The translations under genes and the position numbers were made by a program. Positions 16,278 through 22,867 of a stretch of 25,555 nucleotides of DNA are shown here, piece after piece. The notes beneath the pieces were generated by a model. The model was given only the letters and a program-made list of their open reading frames with translations. It was not told the origin of the DNA and ran no database searches. Numbering within the stretch: position 1 is the stretch's first letter; each line of letters starts with the position of its first letter. Origin of the DNA: an uncultured Dorea sp. (lineage in GTDB: Bacteria > Bacillota > Clostridia > Lachnospirales > Lachnospiraceae); NCBI GenBank assembly GCA_934295165.1, contig CAKRAT010000031.1:1-25555 (forward strand), read 5' to 3'.

Positions 16278-16679
16278 CTATGATTGCATCGTGATGCTTC
16301 GGATCTTCTGATTCTCCACATAACCACATGCTTTCAGTCCTGCCTGGATCACTGCATTCCAGTTCTTCGCAGACAGGTGTTTTATCGTATCGTCATCCAG
16401 TTCGATCGTGCATGCATTCTGTAGTTCACAATCTGGATCACATGCAACTTTATACATATTTCTGCGGTTGATCGCGCCGATCTCTTCCAACTTGTTGATC
16501 ATCCGGTATACAGTTGCCGTACCGATACTTGGATCAATCCTGGATGCACGGTAATAGATTTCCTTGCAGCAGGAACAGTTTTCTTCCAGAATAATATCCA
16601 GAAGCATCAGTCTCTGCTTGGTAATCCTGCATCCACTGGCTTTTAGTTTCTGTACAATTGCTTCTTTTGCCTTATCCAC
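16278..16679 (-). CDS. Cysteine-rich Fur-family-like regulator
   Basis: 133 residues from a GTG at 16679, chosen because AGGAGGT lies six bases upstream; an upstream in-frame ATG (16697) precedes that site. The N-terminal winged helix has the Fur signatures GCRITKQRLMLLDIIL and the recognition segment IGTATVYRMINKLEEIGAI (52-70). The HHxHxxC metal motif expected after this is missing; the region reads ACDPDCELQNAC (C80, C84, C90), and CSCC occupies 35-38. The metal or redox sensing chemistry should therefore differ from true Fur, with thiolate ligands. It lies in the feo operon, 98 bases after the HMA fusion gene. Two TGTATC direct repeats (16721-16735) upstream may be a binding site. Confidence 0.75.
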   Translation of the reverse strand: MDKAKEAIVQKLKASGCRITKQRLMLLDIILEENCSCCKEIYYRASRIDPSIGTATVYRMINKLEEIGAINRRNMYKVACDPDCELQNACTIELDDDTIKHLSAKNWNAVIQAGLKACGYVENQKIRSITMQS

Positions 16680-16777
16680 CTGATGACCTCCTGTCATATC
16701 ATTCCTGACGTATACTGATCTGTATCCTTTGTATCTGTTATAATGTCTGCGGCTTCACCCCTGACACCACATATTTC

Positions 16778-17140
16778 TTATTCCGTAATAGAAGTGGTCT
16801 TGAATCCGGCTTTTTCTACTGCTTTTTTCAAAGCATCATTTGCGATTTCACGGTCATAAGACACAACTGCTTCTTTTTTCTTCAAGTCTACTCTCGCTGA
16901 AGCACCTTCGATCTCGTTCAGTGCTTTCTTCACTGACTGTACACAGTGATCACAGCTCATACCTTCAATGTGAACTGTCTTCTTTCCGATCACAGGATTC
17001 TTCAGCTCTTTGTCATCGGTTTTGATGATGCCAGTTCCGCCTCCGCAGCAAGGACTGTCACCTTTGAAATGTTTGACAGCTCCTCTCAGTGCAAAACCAA
17101 GAAGAACGATCACTACTAATACAACAATAATATCTGCCAT
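16778..17140 (-). CDS. Cys-rich membrane protein fused to an HMA metal-binding domain
   Basis: 120 residues. One N-terminal membrane helix (about 3-20) is followed by KHFKGDSPCCGGG (C31, C32), as in FeoB-associated Cys-rich membrane proteins. A complete C-terminal HMA domain (53-118) follows, with metal loop GMSCDHC (C63, C66). Such a domain binds a soft or borderline metal ion and passes it to a partner. In the feo operon it may accept or buffer metal at the membrane, or serve the downstream CtpC-like exporter. The start has AGAGGA upstream and lies 12 bases after the stop of the 53-residue gene. Confidence 0.85.
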   Translation of the reverse strand: MADIIVVLVVIVLLGFALRGAVKHFKGDSPCCGGGTGIIKTDDKELKNPVIGKKTVHIEGMSCDHCVQSVKKALNEIEGASARVDLKKKEAVVSYDREIANDALKKAVEKAGFKTTSITE

Positions 17141-17152
17141 TTTTATATTCCT

Positions 17153-17314
17153 CTATTCTTTGTTCCCGTCATTATCCATACTGAACTTTTCATCATTCTT
17201 TTTCTCCTGCCATTTCCTGAACCAGAGAAATACCTGATAGATAGAAGCACCCACGATGTAAATCACGATCACGATCAGGAACAGATAGAACATAGAGCCT
17301 GTTGAATTGCCCAT
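17153..17314 (-). CDS. 53-residue single-span membrane protein in the feo operon
   Basis: A short gene between the two Cys-rich genes, starting at 17314 (MGNSTGSMFYLFLIVIVIYI) with AAAGGAG eight bases upstream and ending at 17153. Residues 8-30 form one hydrophobic helix; the tail (34-53) is charged (FRKWQEKKNDEKFSMDNDGN). It lacks cysteines. Spacing to its neighbours is 14 and 12 bases, so it is translated within the operon. I do not recognise the family. A FeoC-like or transporter-subunit role is possible by position only. Confidence 0.7.
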   Translation of the reverse strand: MGNSTGSMFYLFLIVIVIYIVGASIYQVFLWFRKWQEKKNDEKFSMDNDGNKE

Positions 17315-17328
17315 CTTTATCAGCTCCT

Positions 17329-17529
17329 TTATTTGCTATACATATTTTCGATCATCTTTTTCACTTCTTCAGGATCTGAACTGCAACATCCGCCTCCGCA
17401 GCCGCTGCATCCGGCACATCCACCGCCACAGCCCTGGACGACTCCGTTTTTAAATCTTTTTACAATTCCGTATATCAGATACGCACAATACCCTAGTATC
17501 AGTGCCATGATAATGATATTTGCCAACAT
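17329..17529 (-). CDS. FeoB-associated Cys-rich membrane protein
   Basis: 66 residues. An N-terminal membrane helix (2-22) is followed by a basic step (KRFKNG) and a glycine/cysteine cluster with Cys at 34, 38, 41, 44, 48 and 49, then a short charged helix. Proteins of this type regularly follow feoB in Firmicutes, where they are thought to handle ferrous iron leaving the transporter; direct evidence is thin. The ribosome site is AAGGAGG. A 10-bp hairpin separates it from feoB. Confidence 0.88.
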   Translation of the reverse strand: MLANIIIMALILGYCAYLIYGIVKRFKNGVVQGCGGGCAGCSGCGGGCCSSDPEEVKKMIENMYSK

Positions 17530-17553
17530 GAATATGCCTCCTTCAAAGGGAAA

Positions 17554-17580
17554 ACCGGACGTAACTCCTGTACGTCCGGT
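17554..17580 (-). promoter_or_regulatory. Intra-operon hairpin between feoB and the Cys-rich gene
   Basis: ACCGGACGTA (17554-17563) pairs perfectly with TACGTCCGGT (17571-17580) around a 7-base loop. On the minus strand the exit has only four T residues and the loop contains CAGGAG. A partial terminator or 3' stabiliser of the feoB message is more likely than full termination, as the next gene has no promoter of its own. Confidence 0.6.
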
Positions 17581-17589
17581 CCGCTCTAC

Positions 17590-19773
17590 TTATGCATTTA
17601 CAGAACGTTTTGAATAAACTTTCTGATTCTTATACGGGTCAGGTCTGAATAACAGGAACAGCATAATTGCTACTACTACGAATGCTACTGCTGTACCAAC
17701 TCCAAATCCACCGCCAGTTACTAATGTACCGATCTGGTATACACAAAGTGTTACGAGATAAGCGAATACATTCTGGAACAGAATCGCAAACCAGAACCAT
17801 TTCTTAGACTGCATCTGCTGTGCCATAGTTGCAATGGCTGCCAGACAAGGTGAATCTAACAGGTTGAATAACAGGAATGAGAATGCTGCTACTGCGCTTG
17901 GGAACCATGTCTGAATTGCCTGAGCTACTGTTACAGTATCTTCTGACTGGCTCTCTGCTACGTTCGCAAGTACACCCATTGTTGAAACGATTGCTTCTTT
18001 TGCTGTGAATCCAGAAAGAGAAGCTGCTACTGGCTGCCACTCTCCAAATCCAAGTGGTGCGAAGATTGGTGCGATAAATCCACCGATCAGGGCAAGTAAG
18101 CTGTCTGCACTGTCGTCTACAAGTCCGAATCCTCCGTTTGTGAATCCGAATCCGCCAAGGAACCACATTACTACACAAGCAAGGAACAGGATCGTTCCGG
18201 CTTTGATGATGAATCCTTTCAGTCTCTCCCATACATGAAGAAGAACTGTCTTAGCCTGTGGAATATGATACTGTGGAAGCTCCATAACGAATGGTGCCGG
18301 TTTTCCTGAGAATGGTTTTGTCTTCTTCAGGATGATTGCTGCTACTAATACTGCTACGATACCTACGAAATACATGATCGGCGCCATAAGTCCGCCTGCT
18401 GTATAGCTTCCGGTTGCGTAACTTGCCATAACTCCACCCATTAATGCGATAACCGGTAACTTCGCTCCGCATGGGATGAATGTTGCTGTCATAATTGTCA
18501 GACGTCTGTCATTGTCCTGTTCAATGGTCTTAGAAGCCATGATTCCAGGGATACCACATCCTGATGAAATCAGAAGTGGAATGAAACTCTTACCAGACAG
18601 TCCGAAGTGTCTGAATACACGGTCCATAACGAATGCGATACGTACCATATATCCGCAGTCTTCCAGGATAGAAAGGAAGAGGAACAGGATAGCCATCTGA
18701 GGAACGAATCCAAGTACGGCTCCGAGACCACCGATGATACCGTCAACTACTAATCCTTCCAGAACACTGTTTACGCCGACTGATTCAAGTCCTTTTGATA
18801 CAATATCCTGAATAGCACCTACGAATGTATCATTTGTCCAGTCTGTTACGATTGTACCGATTGTTGTTACGGAAATGTAGTAAACAACGAACATAACTGC
18901 GATGAAGATCGGGATACCAAGAATACGGTTTGTTACGATTCTGTCGATCTTATCTGATGTTGTTAATTTATCTTTTCCCTTTTTAACAGTTGTGTCTACG
19001 ACTTTCTGGATGAATTTGTAACGTTCATCTGTTACGATACTTTCCATATCATCGTCGTGTTTTGTTTCAAGATCTTTTCTGTCTTTGTCAACTGCTGCTT
19101 TTGCTGCTGCCGAAAGATTCATGCTTTCTACAACTTTGCTGTCGTTCTCAAGGAATTTAACAGCATACCATCTCTTCTTATCTTCAGAGATAGAATCCGG
19201 GAGAACTCCTTTTACATTTGTGATAGCTTCTTCCAGTTCTTTTGAGAAGATTTCTCTTGGAAGATCAACTTCTTTTTTGTTTGCAACTTTGATTGCTGTC
19301 TCAACCAAAGCATCCAGTCCTGTCTGTTTCAGAGCTGAAGTCTCAACGATCGGACAATCTAATAACATAGAAAGTCTCTTTGTATCGATCTTGATTCCTC
19401 TCTTTTCCAGAAGGTCTGTCATGTTCAGTGCGATCACTACCGGCACGCCTGTCTCGATCAGCTGTGTAGCCAGATACAGGTTACGCTCGATATTTGTTGC
19501 ATCCACAAGGTCAATGATCACATCCGGATTATCATTTAAGATATAATCACGGCTGACTACTTCTTCCAGTGTGTATGGTGAAAGAGAATAGATACCCGGA
19601 AGGTCTGTTACGATGATGTCATCGTTTTTTCTCTTTCCTTTTAATTTTCCCTCTTTTTTCTCTACTGTAACACCCGGCCAGTTACCAACATACTGGTTGG
19701 CACCCGTTAAGGCATTAAACATTGTGGTTTTACCACAGTTTGGGTTTCCCGCAAGTGCGATCTTGATTCCCAT
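17590..19773 (-). CDS. feoB: FeoB ferrous iron transporter (operon copy)
   Basis: 727 residues. The N-terminal G domain has G1 GNPNCGKT (9-16), G3 DLPG (57-60) and G4 NMTD (117-120). A helical linker (about 160-275) precedes the membrane domain with both Gate repeats (YMVRIAFVMDRVFRHFGLSG, SSGCGIPGIMAS, TFIPCGAKLPVIA). A longer hydrophobic C-terminus ends RPDPYKNQKVYSKRSVNA. The start has AAGGAGG. Two separate FeoA genes lie just upstream and a Cys-rich partner downstream. Expression should follow the promoter and operator at 20430-20461. It differs from the fusion copy at 8140 in lacking an N-terminal FeoA domain. Confidence 0.96.
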   Translation of the reverse strand: MGIKIALAGNPNCGKTTMFNALTGANQYVGNWPGVTVEKKEGKLKGKRKNDDIIVTDLPGIYSLSPYTLEEVVSRDYILNDNPDVIIDLVDATNIERNLYLATQLIETGVPVVIALNMTDLLEKRGIKIDTKRLSMLLDCPIVETSALKQTGLDALVETAIKVANKKEVDLPREIFSKELEEAITNVKGVLPDSISEDKKRWYAVKFLENDSKVVESMNLSAAAKAAVDKDRKDLETKHDDDMESIVTDERYKFIQKVVDTTVKKGKDKLTTSDKIDRIVTNRILGIPIFIAVMFVVYYISVTTIGTIVTDWTNDTFVGAIQDIVSKGLESVGVNSVLEGLVVDGIIGGLGAVLGFVPQMAILFLFLSILEDCGYMVRIAFVMDRVFRHFGLSGKSFIPLLISSGCGIPGIMASKTIEQDNDRRLTIMTATFIPCGAKLPVIALMGGVMASYATGSYTAGGLMAPIMYFVGIVAVLVAAIILKKTKPFSGKPAPFVMELPQYHIPQAKTVLLHVWERLKGFIIKAGTILFLACVVMWFLGGFGFTNGGFGLVDDSADSLLALIGGFIAPIFAPLGFGEWQPVAASLSGFTAKEAIVSTMGVLANVAESQSEDTVTVAQAIQTWFPSAVAAFSFLLFNLLDSPCLAAIATMAQQMQSKKWFWFAILFQNVFAYLVTLCVYQIGTLVTGGGFGVGTAVAFVVVAIMLFLLFRPDPYKNQKVYSKRSVNA

Positions 19774-19843
19774 TCCTATTTACCTCCTTGAACGTGTAAA
19801 TTCTAATGCGACAATATGTATCTGTCAGTTCCTTCGGTAAGTC

Positions 19844-20062
19844 TTATTTTACCTGGACACACTGGGCATCGTCTTTTCTTACTGAAAGTTCATAGCCTCT
19901 TACTGTAATCTCTACAGGATCTCCGAGAGGAGCTACTTTTCTGATATACAGCTCACTTCCTTTTGTAATTCCCATGTCCATAATACGGCGCTTGTATGCG
20001 CTGTCCCCTTCAATCTTCGTTACAACAACTGTACTTCCAACTTTTGCATCACCTAAAGTCAT
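19844..20062 (-). CDS. feoA: FeoA domain protein (second in operon)
   Basis: 72 residues, the single SH3-like FeoA fold: MTLGDAKVGSTVVVTKI, then RRIMDMGITKGSELYIRKVAPLGDPVEITVRGYELSVRKDDA. The DMGI..G and APLGDP..I motifs define the family. FeoA docks on FeoB and affects Fe(II) import. It lies 70 bases upstream of feoB and 57 bases after the other FeoA gene. This sequence closely resembles the FeoA half of the fusion protein (APMGDPVELRIHSYELTLR). Confidence 0.92.
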   Translation of the reverse strand: MTLGDAKVGSTVVVTKIEGDSAYKRRIMDMGITKGSELYIRKVAPLGDPVEITVRGYELSVRKDDAQCVQVK

Positions 20063-20119
20063 TGCTGTTTCTCCTTTCCTTAGATTGTTAGCATCTATAA
20101 TACAGCAGACACCCAGGTA

Positions 20120-20329
20120 CTAGACCATGATGTGCCGCGCCATATCCTCATTTACAGCCACTCTGGAGTCTTTGACGTTTACGATCACATTACCTCCAAT
20201 CTTTGACAATACGACAACTTCTGTTCCTGCGACAAATCCCAGATTCGCCAGGAAACGTCTTGTCTCTTCATTTCCGCCAATACGCGAGATTGTGTTTGTT
20301 TCACCGATACCGGCCATTGTAAGTGGCAT
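20120..20329 (-). CDS. feoA: FeoA domain protein (first in operon)
   Basis: 69 residues, a diverged FeoA: MPLTMAGIGETNTISRIGGNEETRRFLANLGFVAGTEVVVLSKIGGNVIVNVKDSRVAVNEDMARHIMV in outline, with the LGF..G segment and a GGNVIVNVKDSRVAV C-half that replaces APLGDP. It is the first gene of the operon, with AATGAGGTG upstream of the ATG. Paired, unequal FeoA proteins are common in clostridia; the second one is the more canonical. They may form a mixed complex with FeoB. Confidence 0.9.
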   Translation of the reverse strand: MPLTMAGIGETNTISRIGGNEETRRFLANLGFVAGTEVVVLSKIGGNVIVNVKDSRVAVNEDMARHIMV

Positions 20330-20381
20330 AATAACACCTCATTTTCTTTATGTAATATTTTTTTCATCTTTCCATGCTGTT

Positions 20382-20427
20382 TTGCAAGGATTTTGATAAT
20401 GATAAATGTTTTCATTATCCCTTGCAA
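20382..20427 (-). promoter_or_regulatory. Leader hairpin or Fur-like site of the feo operon
   Basis: TTGCAAGG (20382-20389) pairs with CCTTGCAA (20420-20427), and inside it GATAATGA (20395-20402) pairs with TCATTATC (20412-20419). The structure lies just after the predicted start. The inner half-sites are those of a Fur box (GATAATGA...TCATTATC) but with a 9-base gap, so it may be a protein site, an RNA stem or both. Confidence 0.6.
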
Positions 20428-20429
20428 TA

Positions 20430-20454
20430 GTTAGTATATGCTAACGTTCGTTAG
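20430..20454. promoter_or_regulatory. Three-half-site metalloregulator operator, feo promoter
   Basis: GTTAG (20430-20434), TATATG, CTAAC (20441-20445), GTTC, GTTAG (20450-20454). It covers the spacer and -10 of the feo promoter. The same spacing occurs at 12110-12134 and, inverted, at 13365-13389. The DtxR-family gene is transcribed divergently from this region. Confidence 0.8.
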
Positions 20455-20461
20455 CTGTCAA
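20433..20461 (-). promoter_or_regulatory. Promoter of the feoAAB operon
   Basis: On the minus strand TTGACA (20456-20461), 17 bases, TATACT (20433-20438), a near-consensus promoter fully overlapped by the operator. Confidence 0.85.
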
Positions 20462-20514
20462 CCACTTTATTTCATTTTATTGATTATTTTTTCTCAATAA
20501 GTTTTTTCTTCCGT

Positions 20515-20543
20515 TTGCCAGTCATAACTAACTATGTTATACT
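20515..20543 (+). promoter_or_regulatory. Promoter of the DtxR-family regulator gene
   Basis: TTGCCA (20515-20520), 17 bases, TATACT (20538-20543). The spacer contains CTAAC but not the full operator; direct repeats of ATGTTA (20534 and 20551) straddle the start region. Confidence 0.65.
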
Positions 20544-20582
20544 AAACTCAATGTTAACGTATAAAGGAAGGAATGACTTATT

Positions 20583-20963
20583 ATGAGCAATGTATTAAAT
20601 GAATCTGCCGAGAACTATCTTGAAACAATTCTGATTTTAAGCCAGAAACTGCCTGTAGTGCGTTCCGTAGATATTGCCAACGAGCTTGGTTTTAAGAAGT
20701 CCAGTGTCAGTGTTGCTATGAAGAATCTTCGTGAAAAAGAACATATTAAAGTAGATGAGCAGGGATTTATCCATTTGACACCATCCGGTCTGGAGATTGC
20801 AAATATGATTTACGAACGTCACACACTTTTATCATCCTGGCTGGTACATCTCGGCGTACCTGCGGATGTTGCTGCTGCCGATGCATGTAAGATGGAACAT
20901 GTGATCAGCAAAGAAAGTTTCGAAGCAATCAAGAAGCATGTGTATGAGAACAAAGAAGTATAA
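20583..20963 (+). CDS. DtxR-family metal-dependent regulator, two-domain short form
   Basis: 126 residues: a winged helix (5-65; VDIANELGFKKSSVSVAMKNLREKEHI) and a dimerisation/metal domain (66-126), without the SH3-like third domain of DtxR/IdeR. Aligned by eye, likely ligands are His80 (ERH), Cys102, Glu105 and His106 (ACKMEH). Cys at 102 is as in iron-sensing DtxR (C102, E105, H106); manganese-sensing MntR has Glu there. MntR Asp8 is Asn11 here. Fe(II) is thus the more likely corepressor, though annotation pipelines may call it MntR. The gene is divergent from feoAAB and is the obvious candidate binder of the GTTAG/CTAAC operators. The ribosome site is AAGGAAGG. Confidence 0.88.
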   Translation: MSNVLNESAENYLETILILSQKLPVVRSVDIANELGFKKSSVSVAMKNLREKEHIKVDEQGFIHLTPSGLEIANMIYERHTLLSSWLVHLGVPADVAAADACKMEHVISKESFEAIKKHVYENKEV

Positions 20964-21046
20964 AAATGTAAATAATTCATTTCGTTTTATTTTCTTTTAT
21001 ATTATGAAATTTTATTTTTCACTTTATTCTAAAGGAGTCTTGAATT

Positions 21047-21568
21047 ATGAACGAAAGTATTAAGAATATGATCGAACGACGCAGTGTACGCGGTTACAAA
21101 CCGGACATGTTCCCGAAAGAATATCTGGATCTGATTCTTGAAGCAGGAACTTATGCTGCAACCGGCATGGGAATGCAGTCCCCGGTTATTGTTGCTGTTA
21201 CCGACAAGGCAACCCGGGATCAGCTTTCTAAGATGAATGCAGATGTTATGGGTTCTGATGCGGATCCGTTCTACGGAGCACCGATTGTTCTGGTCGTATT
21301 GGCTGATAAGAACAGACCGACATATGTATATGACGGAAGTCTTGTCATGGGTAACCTGATGAATGCCGCCGCTTCTCTTGGAATCGGAAGCTGTTGGATC
21401 CACCGGGCGAAAGAAGTCTTTGCATCGGAAGAGGGAAAGGCTCTTTTGAAAAAATGGGGCATTGAAGGTGATTATGAAGGTATCGGACACTGTGTGCTCG
21501 GATATCCGGACGGAAATCTCCCGAAGGCGAAGCCTCGCAAAGAGAATTATGTGTATTATGTAGATTAA
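21047..21568 (+). CDS. Nitroreductase-family flavoprotein
   Basis: 173 residues, compact single-domain nitroreductase fold. The FMN phosphate-binding ERRSVRGYKP (10-19) lies at the N-terminus; LVMGNLMNAAASLGIGSCWIHR (from about 99) is the family's central helix and loop; the GHCVLGYPDG region lies near 147-156. Such enzymes reduce nitro compounds, quinones or flavins using NAD(P)H and FMN; the real substrate is unknown. The ribosome site AAAGGAGTC fits. It is 84 bases downstream of the DtxR-family gene with no clear terminator between, so the two may be cotranscribed. Confidence 0.9.
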   Translation: MNESIKNMIERRSVRGYKPDMFPKEYLDLILEAGTYAATGMGMQSPVIVAVTDKATRDQLSKMNADVMGSDADPFYGAPIVLVVLADKNRPTYVYDGSLVMGNLMNAAASLGIGSCWIHRAKEVFASEEGKALLKKWGIEGDYEGIGHCVLGYPDGNLPKAKPRKENYVYYVD

Positions 21569-21583
21569 ATTAATAACGAGAAT

Positions 21584-21630
21584 AAAAAGAGGAATCCCGG
21601 ATCCATGTGATCTCCGGGATTCCTCTTTTT
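21584..21630. terminator. Bidirectional terminator between nitroreductase and the MetE-like gene
   Basis: AAAAAGAGGAATCCCGG (21584-21600) pairs with CCGGGATTCCTCTTTTT (21614-21630). The 17-bp stem with A and T runs serves both convergent genes. Confidence 0.95.
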
Positions 21631-21649
21631 ATGCTTTATTATGTATAAT

Positions 21650-22771
21650 CTATGCGTCCTTCCACACTTCTTCAGCGATCTCTTTTACCAGTTTTAATTT
21701 TGCCCACTGCTCTTCTTCTGTCAGTTTATTACCGATTTCGCAGGATGCAAATCCACACTGCGGGCTTAAACACAATCTCTCGAGCGGAATATACTTTTCT
21801 GCTTCATGGATTCTTTTGATCACGGTTTCTTTGTCTTCCAGTTTCGGTGACTTAGTTGTGATCAGTCCCAGAACGACTTTCTTATCCGCTGAAACTTTTG
21901 CAAGCGGTGCAAATCCTCCAGATCTTGCGTCATCGTATTCCAGGAATAATGCGTCTACATTTTCCTTTGCAAATACATAGTCTGCTACGGAATCATATGG
22001 ACCACTTGTAAAGAATGTCGAGTGATAGTTACCTCTACAGATGTGTGAAGTAATCACCATATCTGCCGGTTTTCCTTCTAATGCAAGGTTATTTACTTCC
22101 AGCAGCTGTCCTTTTACTTCGTCCAGATCCTGTCCAAGATTCTTATATCTCTGTTTTGCGGCATCACCTACGATTGCTCCCCATGTACAATCATCCAGCT
22201 GCAGGTTGCGGCATTCGGCCTCATAAAACTGCTTAATGACTTCCTGATAAGCCTTTCCGATATCCTGGATCAGTTCTTCATTTGTTGCATAGTATTTTCT
22301 TGTATTCTCAAAGTTTGCCGGAACGATCATCTGCTGGAACATCTGTGCCGGTGCCGGAATTGTATATTTTGCGACCGTATTCTCATCTTCGAACTGTTTC
22401 AGGAATTTGAAGCCTTCTACAAATGGATGTGCCTTTGCCTTTACTTTTCCGGTCAGATACGTGTCTTCCAGCGCTGCCATCTCCGCATTGAACTGTACAC
22501 CTGCTCCTGTCTGTTCGTGACCAACACCTTCAAATCCCCACATGAAGTCCAGGTGCCAGTAAGTTCTTCTGAATTCTCCATCTGTAATGATGTGAAATCC
22601 CAACTCTTTCTGCTTTGTGACTACTTCTGTAACTGCCTTATCAATGACAGCATCACATTCTTCTTTTGTGATCTTTCCTTCACTGTAATCTGCTTTTGCC
22701 TGTTTTACTTCCTGTGGTCTTAAAAAACTTCCCACAAAATCATATCTGTATGGTGTCTGATATTTGCTCAT
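21650..22771 (-). CDS. MetE-like cobalamin-independent methyltransferase (YxjG/YxjH type)
   Basis: 373 residues, corresponding to the catalytic C-terminal barrel of MetE without its N-terminal half. Zinc and homocysteine ligands are visible: His243 and Cys245 (ITSHICRGNYHS), Glu278 (FLEYDDARSG) and Cys339 (LSPQCGFAS). The N-terminus has FVGSFLRP and DGEFRR, as in family members. It probably transfers a methyl group to homocysteine or a related thiol; the methyl donor of these short forms is not settled. The ribosome site is AGGAGG. The 96-base upstream gap shows no SAM riboswitch or T-box. It is monocistronic. Confidence 0.88.
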   Translation of the reverse strand: MSKYQTPYRYDFVGSFLRPQEVKQAKADYSEGKITKEECDAVIDKAVTEVVTKQKELGFHIITDGEFRRTYWHLDFMWGFEGVGHEQTGAGVQFNAEMAALEDTYLTGKVKAKAHPFVEGFKFLKQFEDENTVAKYTIPAPAQMFQQMIVPANFENTRKYYATNEELIQDIGKAYQEVIKQFYEAECRNLQLDDCTWGAIVGDAAKQRYKNLGQDLDEVKGQLLEVNNLALEGKPADMVITSHICRGNYHSTFFTSGPYDSVADYVFAKENVDALFLEYDDARSGGFAPLAKVSADKKVVLGLITTKSPKLEDKETVIKRIHEAEKYIPLERLCLSPQCGFASCEIGNKLTEEEQWAKLKLVKEIAEEVWKDA

Positions 22772-22867
22772 TTTCTATATCCTCCTGTGTGTATATTCTT
22801 GTTCTTTGTCTGGATATAGAGTAGCATGATTTGAAAGATTTGGATAATACATATAACTTGCAGTTTG

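Noticed and set aside
16124..16327. 67-residue minus-strand frame over the hairpin after the Fur-like gene
   Set aside because: It covers the terminator-like stem and overlaps the end of the Fur-like gene, without a ribosome site.
22772..22867. SAM riboswitch or T-box upstream of the MetE-like gene
   Set aside because: The gap is too short and contains neither conserved motif nor terminator.
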